Shown piece after piece: positions 36,301-45,292 of a stretch of DNA of 64,000 bases (position 1 is its first letter; every line of letters starts with the position of its first letter). The translations under genes and the position numbers were made by a program. This DNA is from Melitaea cinxia (lineage: Eukaryota; Arthropoda; Insecta; Lepidoptera; Nymphalidae): positions 2,480,001 to 2,544,000 of the forward strand of contig NC_059420.1 of assembly GCF_905220565.1 (NCBI RefSeq), written 5' to 3'. The notes beneath the pieces are model-generated. The model searched no databases. It was not told the origin of the DNA and saw nothing but the letters and a program-made list of their open reading frames with translations.

Positions 36301-39300
36301 CCGTTGGCCATGAGTGCCGACACAAGGCATAATTTTTAGCCGACTTCAAAAAAGGTGGAGATTCTCATCGACAAGTAATACAACGTAGGTAGTCATAAAA
36401 ATAATTCATTAATTAAATACGTATTATTAGGTATAGCTCAAACACTATTGTATTCGTCAGGTCCCGCTCAAATTTAAATGGGACAACGCAAAAAATACCG
36501 GCTTACGAATAAAACAAAAGATTCACCAAAATCTGTTCATCCAGTAAAGCTATAAGCTAACACAAATAAATATACAGTCGAATTCGGTCGAGTCGGTTGA
36601 AAAGAGGAAAGGCTTATATTTTTTAATGTTTGTAATGAGTAAGTTCAAAAAACTACTTGAACGATTTTAGTGATTCTTTCACTAGTAGAATATTACGTTG
36701 TCCCTGAGTGACAAGGCGACATTTTAGCTGGAGGTAATGAACCGTCAAAATCGTGTAATCCATGTAAACGAATTCGTATGGCGAGCTAAGATCTTTCGAC
36801 TTTCGACTCTTCTACATTGAGAAAGAGACCAAGCCCAGCAGTGGGACGCTAGACTGAATCAATCAAATTAAATATCGTTAATATTTCTACACAGCACACT
36901 GGCAAACCGCAGGACCAGGTTGTTCTTTAGTGATAAAATTCTTGGAATGCTATAACTTGTTATCGACTGAGCTAGTGAGGTGTTAGAATATCGTCATCGT
37001 CGTGATCATTTGTCGAATTTGGATAGCAAATGATATTAGTAACTAGCGCGGTGGTCGCATCAAGCGAGTTCCGTCATCGGTGTGAGATGCACGCGTGGGT
37101 TTATTTTTGAGATTTTTTTTTTAATTTCGCCACAATACCTAAGATATAAATTAATCGTTCTTTCTATTGGTACAAATCGCATCAAAACACATTTTGCAAG
37201 AAATACGGTATCACTAAATAAACACATCTTTATCATTAGACGACCGCTCTGGTGTAATGCGTGTTGGTGGCGTCTAATCACCAACGGTCGCAGATTCGAT
37301 TCTCGCTCCGAGAGGATTGTTTTTATCAACACAAATATTTATTTACAGTCAAGTTGTTAGTCTTGTGTGTTTCCCCACCGTGTCTCGAAGAGCACGTTAA
37401 GTTGTCGGTCCCAGTTGTTGTCATGTACACCTGACAGCGATCGTTATTCATACAAGGGAATATATCAGCAACCCGCAGTGGAGCAGCATGGTGGATTAAG
37501 CTCTGATTCTTCTCCTACATATGAGAGGGGAAAGAGGCCTATGCCCAGTAGTGGAATATTATAGACTTAAGCGTATCCTAAAATCACGAACCGGATAATA
37601 CGCTTTAGCTATTGAATGCTTTTGAATAAATAATAATATCGATATATTCCTATCGACAATGCACATCCCTCGCTCGTAAAATCGCTTAGCGTCGCAAAGT
37701 TACGGTGAATTATATTTAACAATCGAGAAATTATTTCTTATACGTATATATATTTTTAATATTCCGAAACTAGTCCTGCCGCGCGGTTTTAATCTTATTA
37801 AGTCATCGTACATAAAAAGGGTAACCAATATAAATGTAAATAAGAACGAATTGCAAACGCATGTACGCGCGTAACTTCTGAACGATTGGAAAGAATTGAA
37901 TTATTTTTTATCTGTTCGTTAATGACAAGACAAGGTTAAATAATAATTGTGTTTGCTCGCAAACGAAAAAACCGACTTCAACCACATCGACAAGTAATAC
38001 AACGTAGGTAGACGAAAAATTAGTCAAGTAAATACGCATTATCAAAGATTACTCCAAAAGACGTAATCAGATCTCGATGAAATTTAAATGTGACCACATA
38101 ACATCGGCTTTCTATTAAATTAAAAATTATCAAAATCGGTACACTCAGTAAAAAGTTATGCGGATTTTCGAGGGTTTCTCTCGAGTTCTCTGGGATCCCA
38201 TCATCAGATCCAACAGGATACAACCACTTTCCAACAAAAAAAAAAAGAATTATCAAAATCGGTCAATAAACGACGCAGTTATCCCCGAACATACGGTCGA
38301 ATTGAGTAACCTCTTCCTTTTTTGAAGTCGGTATATATAGGTAAGTACTTATAGGTAATATAATTCCCATTTTTTTAACTGTCGACTGCAATACAAATTT
38401 GTTTGTATGGACCATACAGATAGTTTACTTCAATATCTATGGACGTAAAATGTGTGGGATGACAAATTGTGAGCAATTTATTTATGTATGTATATCTTAT
38501 TTTCTTATATAGAAAATTCTCGTGTCAAAATGTTAGTTACGACACTCGTCCGAAATGGGTAGAACGGTATCGAGTAGGTCTGAGAGTCCGCCGACATCTA
38601 TTTTTCATACCCCTAAGTTATAAGTGGTGGGGATTAAGGGGGTTAATAACATATATGGCAAAATAACTTTTGCGGGGTCAGTTAAGTTATATTTATATAT
38701 TTTGCGACGTGAACATACCTTTACATTTTATTATCCTCTAATAAGAAGTTACGGGAGATTTCAAAGATTATGCATCCTCGCTTAACCGAGTTTGGCCACG
38801 GGGTGACCAGTGGTACCATGTTAATATTACGTCGGGGTTACCAGCAAAAAATTAATTTACACTATCATTTTAATAAATAAAATTAAACAAGTTATAAAAA
38901 ATATTAATAAAAACAAAAATAAGAAAAATCCAAAGACAAATACTTTAGTTTAGATAAAGAATCTAAAATTGATTTTGAATCTTATGGAGAATACCCTTAA
39001 CCCAAAATCGAAAAAAAAAAATCTAATATATTAAAAAATCTTACCTAGCGTCCAAGAATATCAGCCTCATGTCCAGAGAAGCTCTGAACATGAACATGTT
39101 GGAGTGCAGTTTCAGTTCGGTGACGGCTGAGGGGGGGAGGGAGTGTCCCACCGCGACCAGCCCCAGTGGAGCCATCCCCTCACCGAAGCGCCTCGCGCGG
39201 AGGTATCCAGAACAGTGGATGACCTAGATTTAACGAATATTCACATTTATCAACCGCTCTGGTTTAGTGGTACGTGTAGGTAAACATTCGTGGTTTCCGT

Positions 39301-42300
39301 GTTCGATTTCCGCTTGGGATGGATATTTGTATTTATACAAATATTTGTTTTTCGGTTGGTCGTCCTCATGGGACTCCCCACTGAGCCTCGGAGAGCACGT
39401 TATGCTGCCGGTCCAGGTTGTTATCATAAATACCTAAAAGCGATTGTTCCTCATAGTAGGGAACAAATCCGCCAACCAGCAGTGGAGCAGATCCTTCTCC
39501 TAAAAAAGTGGGATTTGCCCAGCAGTGGAATATTATAGGTTAAAACGTGATTCAGCTTTAAGTGTATAGGCCCGAGCTAATGGGCAGGGTTGCCAACGGG
39601 CTATTTAAAATATTTATATACATTTGCTAGTATCAGGCAGTAACACAGTCAGCAGTAAGCAGTGTTGTGATCCTGTGTGAGTAAGGTAGACAGCTTCTGG
39701 GGAGGGTTGAGGGGCGGGGTCGACAACGCGCTTGCGATGCTTCTGGTGTTTTAGACGTCTAAGCTACGGTAATTACGCTTACCATCAGTTGAGCTGTTCG
39801 CTTATTTGCCGACCTAGTTGTATGAAAAAAGAACAGCGTTACTTTGTCACACTACTTCACTCCTCATACTGTCTTTCATACCATCAGTCTTAAATTGTTT
39901 CTTAAGGCTCGCAAAACATCTACGTGCTCATAATCCTTATCTTATCCTATAGGCCACTAATTACATAAATGAGGGTAAATAATCCTGTGGGTAATAATAA
40001 TAATATTTTTTTCTAGCTTTCACCCGCGGCTTTGCTAGCATTTAACTTTTTTTAAATAAAAAGTATCCTATGTTACTTCTAACGTCGCCTTGACGCCGCG
40101 TTGGCGCAACGGTTACAGCCATGGATTGTACCTGTTGCGCTGGCGGTTGCGGGTTCGATCCCCGCACATGACAAACATTTGTATTGGCCATACAGGTGTT
40201 TGCCGTGGTCTGGGTGTTTGTGGAGTCCTTGTGGGTTTCCCCACCGTGCCTCGGAGAGCACGTTAAGCCGTCGTTCCTGGTTGTTATCATGTACACCTGA
40301 TAGCGATCATTACTCATTCTTATATCCGTCAACCCGCATTGGAGCAGCGTGGTGGATTAAGCTCTGATCCTTCTCCTACATGGGGAAAGAGGCCTATGCT
40401 CAGTAGTGGGATATTACAGGCTGAAGCTATGTTACTTCTAAAAATATGTGTACAAAGTTTCATGATGATCGGTTGAGTAGTTTTCGCTTGAAAGCGTTAC
40501 AAACAAACTTACATTCACATTTATAATATTAGTAGGGATTGCACACCATTAAAAGATACAAACAAAAGTAGTACAATTAGAGGAAGATGCACAAAGGCGG
40601 TCTTATCGCTAAAAGAGCGATTTCTTCCAGACAACATTTGGGTATAGGACAGGGCTTAGAAAAGCGGTTAGGACTATAACGTGTTTCTTTGAGAGTTTCT
40701 ATTGAAAAGCAAGTACATTGAGTTTGAAATTATATCAAAATATTCCACAGCTAAAAAAGGCTCACTCAATATATGTCACTCTCTCACTTCAGGTGTGGTA
40801 GTAGTATAATAATTGTATTTGTTTGCAAACTAATAAAAACCGACTTCAATTACATCAACAATACAACGACAACAGATGAGGTAACTATCGAGAAAATACG
40901 TATTATTAGAGATAACAACACATTCAACCACACGACGAATAACAGCTTTCGATTAAAAAGAGCATCATCGAAATCGGTCCACCCAGTAAAAATTTCTGAG
41001 GTAACACGCATATAATAAAATACAGTCGAATCGAGAACCTCCTCTTTTTTGAAATCGGTTAGCGAGAGGAAAAATCATTAAACTATAAATTATATAATAC
41101 TAGCAACCCGCCCCGGCTTCGTCCGGGTGTAATGCTGATACTAAATATAAAATATAACATAAATATTTGCAATGTAATAATGTAAATGTTCCCCTACTAT
41201 ATTATACATGTCTGATACATATAAGTCTGATACATATAAACCTTCCTCTGGAATAACTCTATTTACTAAAGAAAACCGCATCAAAATCCGTTCCGTAGTT
41301 TTAAAAATCTACGCATACAGACAGCGGGAAGTGACTTTGTTTTATACTATGTAGTGATTTCTCAAATCAGATAAAATGCTCAAATCTATATAAATAAAAA
41401 GGAAACCGAAATGTATGTACGCGCATAACTTCTAAACGACTGCCGTCGAATTAGACAATTCCATTTCTTGTTCCTTATTTTAGGACAAGGTTAGTATATA
41501 AAGAAAATTTTTGAAAAGCCGTATTATTCACTTCAAAAATAAAGCGTTACAAACTTCACCAGATCTACTAGTAATAAATAAATATGAATATTCCACATTA
41601 CATATTCCGTACAGACGGACAAACTTGTTAATCTGCATATCCCACTCACCGCCCTAAACTAATTATACACCCCATTACACAAACACACACACGCGTCGGG
41701 GTGCAAGCGTAAAAAATAACAAAAACTTATTGAACTAATTGTATGATTGAATGAGTGTTGAGTGAATTTATTTTAAAATAACATTCGATAATTCCTGTGC
41801 TATATTTACACAGATAGATAAACACTGTCTATACTGATAATAAAACTGTTTATTATGTACATTGAAGGTAGTTAGAAAAAAAATTTGGAGGGTACTCTAT
41901 AATCGATTTTGAAGTAAAATAATGCATTCATGGATTCAGCCTATATTATCCCACTATTGGGTATAGGTCTCTTTCTCCATGTAGGAGAACGGTTGGAGCT
42001 TAATCCACCACGCTGCTCCACTGCGTGTTGGCGGATATCTTCCCTACTATGAGTAATGATCGCTATCAGGTATTTATGAGAACAACCGCGACCGACGGCT
42101 TAACGCGCTCTCCGAGGCACGGTGGGGAGACCCACAAGGCCAGACATTCAAACCGGAAATAAATAATTTTTACAAATACAAATATCTAATCTGAGCGGGA
42201 ATCGAACCAGCAAATACACACGACACACACCAATTTTCGAATCAAAATCGTTACACCTAGTAAAAATTTACAATCGAATTGAGAATCTGCTTGTTTTAAA

Positions 42301-45078
42301 GTCGGTTAAAAAGTTAATATGTAATCTACGATTGATAAATTAGACAATATTTCCCTAAGTATCAAATCTAATTAATTTAGAACCCGGAATGCTTAGAAAC
42401 CCTTAAACGTATCGCTCATACGAAGATGGGGTAAATATTTACTATAATAATATATAAATATGCTTACGAAAATTCGGGGTAATCGCGAAACAACTCCCAG
42501 ACATAGTTTATAATAATTACATAAACACAAATACATATATAAAAACATAACAATTATTACATAGATTCTACAATATATTCGCGTTAAGAAAATAGTGACT
42601 CGTTGCTGACACTTAGCTTGGCTACGCCTCTTGACTAATTAAATCATAGTAAATTAGAACATTCAAATTGGCCAGTTGAAGTAACCCGTTCAGACATAGA
42701 TATCCAAGAATTGTTTTTTTACGCAATAAAATTCAATCTGCTTTAATAATATAATAATTTAGGTAAGGGTAAGTATGATTAAAAATGTAACGGGTAAAAT
42801 TTATTACCTTATAACCGGAAGTTGTGAGACCAGCGTTCCTTTTCGCCAGGACACATTTCATACGAATGAAAAACGCTCTTTCACACTCGATATCCACGTT
42901 GGGACTCCACGTTCCCCCTACCGGGTAACTGGGTAACAATGAAAATTAAGGGTAACGATGGTCAAAATACAAACTTGCAACGGGTAAACTAGCTAACTAA
43001 CAAATCTATACATACAATAATACTGCTTAACATAAATACAGTACTGCTTTCAAGCAGTGTTGGTGAGTAAGGTGACCACAGCTCCCGGGGGATTAGGGGT
43101 AGGGTCGGCAATGCGCTTGCGATGTCTCTGGTGTTGCAGGCGCCTATAGGCTATGGTAATCGCTTACCATCAGGTGAGCAGTACGCATGTTTGTCGACCT
43201 GTTTATATAAAAAATATATACATATATATATAATTACAATTGTACTAAATTTTAATAGTTAGTGCCAGTAATCCAATCTTACCCAAGTGGTGGGTGTCCG
43301 AGATACGAATGCGGATGCTGTAAACTGAGTACCGCGTTCATTTCTTCATGATCCGCTTGGTGAATGTACTCATATATCGAGTTGCCAGTCAGTTCCACCT
43401 GAGAAAATAATAACTATTCATTAATCTATATCATCATTTCAGCCTATTACAGTCCACTGCTGGACCTAGGCCTCCACAAGTTTGCGCCAAAAATGGAATG
43501 AACTCATGTGTTTTACCCATAGTCACCACGCTGGGCAGGCGGATTGGTGACTGCAGGGCTGGCTTTGTCGCGCCGAAGATGCTGCTGCCCGTCTTCGGCC
43601 TGTGTATTTCAAAGCCAGCGGTTGGATGGTTATCCCGCCATCGTTCGGCTTTTTAAGTTCCAAGGTGGTAGTGGAACAGTGTTATCCCTTAGTCGCTTCT
43701 TACGATACTCACGGGAAGAGAGGGGGTGGCTATATTCTTAATGCCGTAACCACACAGCACAATAACCTATATAGAGGTTTTTAGGCCGTAGGAGTCTAGT
43801 ATAACCTCTCTGGATTTTCGCCACATAAAAAAAAGGCAATACGGCACAAATATAAATGTCCAGACCTCGACAAAGGCGTTTGTGGTCTATGCGATATCAA
43901 ATCAAGTCAATCGTAGACTCGTGAAGCCAGACCAGTATTACAACACAGCTGGAAATGCCCTAGTTAAAAGCTCAGCCCGACTTCCCAGTTTAGTAAGTAT
44001 TATGGTAGCTGCTTACCATCGGACTATACACGTATTTCCTACCAAAGTTGTCTAAAATATACTGCAACCTGAATACTGCTGGCCTAAAGTGCCAATGTGT
44101 TAAAAGACCGCTCACGGATAAGCAATGGAATGCTAAATTTTAGAAAAGACATACGTGGATGATTTTTGATTAAAAATGACTATTCAGCATTGTAACTAAA
44201 AGTTTCGAAATGTTATCCTAATAATTTATTTGGATATTTTGTTATTGTGATTTTTGAAGTAAGATTTCTTTACGGACGCTTAACTTGGGGAATAATGCGT
44301 GACGAGAGCGTTAGGAAAAGTGTGATCGGGCGAGGTGAACGGAAGCTGAGAGGGAGATATAAGATAAATGAAATTAAAGAAGGTTTACTTTAGTCGTATG
44401 GTCTAAAGCACACTAGTTTTTATTATTTACGAGTAATGTAAAATTAGCCTTAAAATAACAAATTAATGAAATCAAAAAACGTTATACCAAGGTGCGATGT
44501 TCAAACCTGACTTAATCCAAGATGTACTGACGCTGTCTCACTGATATACATGATCTTGCCATCCGGAGCTACCACAAAGATGAAGCCGTCTAGTGTCTGG
44601 AGAAGGTGCGACCCCAGCTCCCTGATGGAGAGCTCTCGGGGCTGTGGGGGAGGGGGCGCTGCGCCCCACGCGTCTCCTAACCCTGGTGGAAGAAGAGACT
44701 GTAAAAACTAAAGCAACCGATTCGTTATATTTGTGGACAAAATATGAAATAAGTATGTGTAATTGTGTTTCTTCGCAAACGAAATAAAGCCGACTCCAAT
44801 AACATCGACAAGTAATACGACGTAGGTATGTAGGTGAAAAATTGTCCGATAAATTTTATCCGCAACCGACCAAAAAATATTCATAGAACAACACTAAACA
44901 TACCATCAGGGAAAACTTGTCGCATTTTCAAATAGCTCGTCGTAAGCCGGATGACGGAGGCCTTGTCGAGCTGCGAGGTGATCGCCGCGGGGAGGGGCAG
45001 CAGCTTGGCCAGCTCGAGGAACTCCGCGTTTTCTTTCTCCCTCCTGGATCTTGCTGCGTTTTTGCTTTTTTCCTTCAT
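23752..45078 (-). CDS. sim: single-minded (sim), bHLH-PAS transcription factor (8 exons, whole span)
   Basis: Exons 45122(Met 45078)-44904, 44682-44507, 43398-43283, 42928-42808, 39223-39045, 26453-26347, 25360-25213 and 24301-23752. All junctions are GT-AG, phases agree (1,0,2,0,2,1,2), sum 1572 nt, 523 residues. Layout: bHLH at 1-55, PAS-A about 70-195, PAS-B about 205-340, and a Ser/Asn/Tyr-rich tail of about 180 residues. In Drosophila sim is the master regulator of CNS midline cells and acts as a heterodimer with tango (ARNT) in the nucleus; that role is taken from the family. The tail is shorter than I expect for fly sim. Trachealess is excluded because the bHLH reads KEKSKNAARSRREKENAEF. 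The 21-kb gene has two long repeat-filled introns (26454-39044 and 39224-42807). Confidence 0.93.
24400..24535 (-). repeat. Common interspersed repeat, inverted fragment
   Basis: CACAACACTGCTTGAAAGCA and GTCGAGGTACTACCCCAGTC, in sim intron 7. Confidence 0.6.
24955..25118 (+). repeat. LINE 3-prime tail
   Basis: GGTGGCGAATGCTAGCGCGA, GTCAGTAGGAGTCTGACATA and an A-run after CCCACG. Same family as 35330-35576 and 43772-43835. Confidence 0.55.
25213..25360 (-). CDS. sim: sim exon 7, PAS-B end and PAC
   Basis: Encodes LLTKGQVTSRYYRFLTKAGG, WVWMQSHATIVHNSRSSRPH and CIVSVNYVL, the highly conserved PAS-B/PAC end of Sim. Acceptor CCCAG at 25361-25365; the donor GTGCCT is weak. GC-rich compared with its surroundings. 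Confidence 0.93.
25589..25621. repeat. (AC)n microsatellite
   Basis: Two AC runs separated by an ATAC interruption, in sim intron 6. Confidence 0.9.
25712..26038 (+). mobile_element. tRNA-derived SINE, head type B, near full length
   Basis: Head GCTCTGGTATAGTGGTGAGA with box B CCGGTTCGAATCCCGCTCGG; body with CTCCCCACCGTGCCTCAGAG; end GTGGGATATTACAGGCTGAA. Confidence 0.8.
26039..26285 (-). repeat. Common repeat fragment followed by RTE-like LINE tail, both inverted
   Basis: 26039-26110 is GTAAGGTCGAGGTACTTCCC; 26120-26285 has CATAGGCCTCCACAAGTTTA and CACGCTGGGTAGGCGGGTTG. The pieces abut the SINE before them without spacer. Confidence 0.55.
26347..26453 (-). CDS. sim: sim exon 6, PAS-B
   Basis: Encodes RVASLTGYEPQDLIEKTLYH and YIHGTDVLHMRYSHCT. 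Acceptor TTCCAG and donor GTATGT. Phase 2 in, 1 out. Confidence 0.92.
26494..26870 (-). mobile_element. Helitron-like element and common repeat, inverted
   Basis: 26494-26655 resembles the 91-267 element (CTGCGGTTTGACCCGCGTTG). 26660-26870 is an inverted common repeat (GGCAAACAAGCGTACGGCTC). Confidence 0.5.
26871..27924. other. sim intron 5, mostly unrecognised
   Basis: Only 27298-27385 is familiar: it matches 35285-35630 (CACACGGTCGTCTG, TTATAGGTAACTGC). Confidence 0.4.
27925..28245 (-). mobile_element. Helitron-like element (second subfamily)
   Basis: ACTAGCTGTGCCCGCGACTT to CAGACACTCCAATTTTATTT; near-identical layout to 53831-54135, including a short CAGA microsatellite. Confidence 0.6.
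28262..30352 (+). mobile_element. Jockey-like LINE, 5-prime truncated and decayed
   Basis: RT ORF followed by 190 bp of 3-prime UTR and a (TAAA)n tail. No clear target duplication found. Lies antisense to sim in intron 5. Confidence 0.75.
28269..30160 (+). pseudogene. LINE reverse transcriptase, broken by a frameshift and a stop
   Basis: 28269-29699 gives 476 residues: KIFWSFMKSKRNGKSTYPAL linker, GPGSDNVPPIFVKECADELA, NYRPISVLPNLAKTFEALIC, VVYTDFSKAFDKVSHHIL (first Asp), ASGVPQGSHLGPILFNIFIN and PYLFADDLKLS (FADD intact). Near 29670 the frame shifts by one base to continue LVRSILEYCVVAW to an in-frame TAA at 29938; readable coding continues to 30160. The endonuclease half is missing. Closest type: Jockey group. 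Confidence 0.85.
30884..31210 (+). repeat. Common interspersed repeat, near full-length copy
   Basis: 30938-31210 runs from GAGGTAGGGCACAGCAGGAA to GCCGTACGCTTGTTTGCCGA and is the best reference copy in the window. Before it, 30884-30925 is a SINE body scrap on the minus strand. Confidence 0.7.
31211..31715. other. sim intron 5, nothing recognised
   Basis: AT-rich with no frame or named repeat. Confidence 0.4.
31716..32145 (-). repeat. CCGACTTC-family repeat, long copy
   Basis: Runs from AACCGACTTCAAAAAAGGTT to AAGTCGGTTTTTTTCGTTTG; includes CATAACTTTTTACTGGGTGT and TACCTACGTTGTATTACTCG. Confidence 0.65.
32687..33020 (+). mobile_element. tRNA-derived SINE, head type A, full length
   Basis: ACGCGTTGGCGCAACGGTCA, box B GCGGGTTCGATCCCCGC, then TATTGGCCATACAGATGTTT, the shared body and GTGGGATATTACAGACTGAA. 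Confidence 0.85.
33300..34146 (+). mobile_element. Helitron-like element, long copy with nested repeat
   Basis: Starts TCTAATATATAAAATTCTCG and ends GAATAGCTAG before T. An internal tandem part (TGTGCATATCGGGTAGGTC occurs twice, 33382 and 33482) and a copy of the 2070-2185 repeat (33590-33665) are inside. 34147-34985 holds further diverged Helitron-like phrases and no gene. Confidence 0.5.
34990..35165 (-). repeat. SINE body fragment
   Basis: GCTTAATCCACCACGCTGCT, GATCGCTATCAGGTGTACAT and GGCTTAACGTGCTCTCCGAA, the inverted SINE body without head. Confidence 0.65.
35330..35576 (+). mobile_element. LINE 3-prime fragment with 13-bp target duplication
   Basis: GC-rich tail family (GTGGCGAATGCTAGTGCGAC, CAGTAGAAGTCTGACATAAT) ending in an A-rich run. 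GGCAA(A/C)TTAATGC flanks it at 35317-35329 and 35577-35589, and removing it restores the repeat seen at 27298-27385. Confidence 0.7.
35645..35880 (-). repeat. Common interspersed repeat, inverted full copy
   Basis: TAGGTCGGCAAACAAGCGTA to GGCCGAGGTACTACCCCATA. 35881-36335 after it holds nothing recognised. Confidence 0.7.
36340..36610 (+). repeat. CCGACTTC-family repeat
   Basis: GCCGACTTCAAAAAAGGTGG, ATCGACAAGTAATACAACGT and ACAGTCGAATTCGG. Confidence 0.55.
37236..37573 (+). mobile_element. tRNA-derived SINE, head type B
   Basis: GACGACCGCTCTGGTGTAAT, box B GCAGATTCGATTCTCGCTC, CCCCACCGTGTCTCGAAGAG, end GTGGAATATTATAGACTTAA. Confidence 0.75.
37950..38345 (+). repeat. CCGACTTC-family repeat, uninterrupted copy
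   Basis: TGCTCGCAAACGAAAAAACC to TTCCTTTTTTGAAGTCGGTA. Useful as the reference for the split copy at 2385-3478. Confidence 0.65.
38500..38700 (+). repeat. Helitron-like fragment
   Basis: AGAAAATTCTCGTGTCAAAA and TCTGAGAGTCCGCCGACATC match part of 33300-33600. 38700-39044 holds AT-rich intron only. Confidence 0.5.
39045..39223 (-). CDS. sim: sim exon 5, PAS linker and PAS-B start
   Basis: Encodes VIHCSGYLRARRFGEGMAPL, GLVAVGHSLPPSAVTELKLH and SNMFMFRASLDMRLIFLDA. Acceptor CTAG at 39224-39227 and donor GTAAGA. Phase 0 in, 2 out. Confidence 0.92.
39248..39545 (+). mobile_element. SINE, head type B, beside the sim exon 5 acceptor
   Basis: CCGCTCTGGTTTAGTGGTAC, box B CGTGTTCGATTTCCGCTTGG, end GTGGAATATTATAGGTTAAA. 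The head begins about 24 bp from the exon. Confidence 0.7.
39620..39820 (+). repeat. Common interspersed repeat, forward copy
   Basis: GCAGTGTTGTGATCCTGTGT and CAACGCGCTTGCGATGCTTC to GCTTATTTGCCGACCTAGTT. Confidence 0.65.
40093..40430 (+). mobile_element. tRNA-derived SINE, head type A, full length
   Basis: GCCGCGTTGGCGCAACGGTT, GCGGGTTCGATCCCCGCACA, shared body, end GTGGGATATTACAGGCTGAA. Confidence 0.85.
40545..40690 (-). repeat. LINE 3-prime tail, inverted
   Basis: GATGCACAAAGGCGGTCTTA, GCGATTTCTTCCAGACAACA; the uninterrupted counterpart of 4678-6450. Confidence 0.5.
40812..41075 (+). repeat. CCGACTTC-family repeat
   Basis: GTATTTGTTTGCAAACTAAT to CCTCTTTTTTGAAATCGGTT. Confidence 0.55.
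41098..41360 (-). mobile_element. Helitron-like element
   Basis: TACTAGCAACCCGCCCCGGC at the inverted 3-prime end and AAATCCGTTCCGTAGTTTTA inside. 41361-41925 shows only fragments and AT-rich sequence. Confidence 0.45.
41930..42215 (-). mobile_element. SINE, head type B, inverted
   Basis: AATCCACCACGCTGCTCCAC, CGAGGCACGGTGGGGAGACC and GGGAATCGAACCAGC. A scrap of CCGACTTC repeat follows (42225-42310). Confidence 0.65.
42311..42800. other. sim intron 4, nothing recognised
   Basis: AT-rich with no coding or repeat that I can name. Confidence 0.4.
42808..42928 (-). CDS. sim: sim exon 4, end of PAS-A
   Basis: Encodes YPVGGTWSPNVDIECERAFF and IRMKCVLAKRNAGLTTSGYK, the PAC region of PAS-A. Acceptor CCCAG gives the phase that matches exon 3; the alternative AG at the nearer GTAG breaks the frame. 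Confidence 0.92.
43020..43205 (+). repeat. Common interspersed repeat, forward copy
   Basis: CTGCTTTCAAGCAGTGTTGG to GTACGCATGTTTGTCGACCT. Confidence 0.65.
43283..43398 (-). CDS. sim: sim exon 3, PAS-A
   Basis: Encodes VELTGNSIYEYIHQADHEEM, NAVLSLQHPHSYLGHPPL. Acceptor TCTCAG and donor GTAAGA. Phase 0 in, 2 out. Confidence 0.92.
43430..43770 (-). repeat. RTE-like LINE 3-prime tail, longest copy
   Basis: CAGTCCACTGCTGGACCTAG to AATGCCGTAACCACACAGCA. A scrap of the 24955 tail family (43772-43835) follows. Confidence 0.6.
44256..44410. mobile_element. MITE, diverged copy of 4109-4290
   Basis: GAAGTAAGATTTCTTTACGG, AAAAGTGTGATCGGGCGAGG and GAAGGTTTACTTTAGTCG. Confidence 0.5.
44507..44682 (-). 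CDS. sim: sim exon 2, PAS-A start
   Basis: Encodes GLGDAWGAAPPPPQPRELSI, RELGSHLLQTLDGFIFVVAP and DGKIMYISETASVHLGLSQ. Acceptor ACCAG; the donor GTTTGA is weak. Phase 1 in, 0 out. Confidence 0.93.
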
Positions 45079-45122
45079 GATTGCAGCGTTTATGGAGCTC
45101 GGTCGGTTGTCCTTCCGGCAGG
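44904..45122 (-). CDS. sim: sim exon 1 (first visible), bHLH
   Basis: From Met 45078: MKEKSKNAARSRREKENAEF, LELAKLLPLPAAITSQLDKA and SVIRLTTSYLKMRQVFPDG, basic region, helix 1, loop and helix 2. Donor GTATGT. The frame is open upstream to an acceptor-like TTCCAG at 45123-45128 (CRKDNRPSSINAAI), so an additional N-terminal exon outside this reading is likely; Met 45078 is the conserved short start. Confidence 0.92.
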
Positions 45123-45137
45123 CTGGAAGATACATTA

Positions 45138-45292
45138 TCTATAAATCTCGTGTCACGATGTTTGCCTTTTCAAGACTACTGGAACGATTTTAATGAAATT
45201 TGGCACTTATATGTAACTTGTCCAAAATTAAATATTAGTCTGTATTTCGTTTAGATTAATGACCGCGAGTGAAACCGCAGGGCACATCTAGT
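45138..45292 (+). mobile_element. Helitron-like element just upstream of the sim bHLH exon
   Basis: TCTATAAATCTCGTGTCACG to GGGCACATCTAG, preceded by A and followed by T: canonical Helitron ends and insertion into AT. Confidence 0.7.

Noticed and set aside
44917..45193. Plus-strand frames over the sim bHLH exon
   Set aside because: Antisense shadows of a conserved coding exon.
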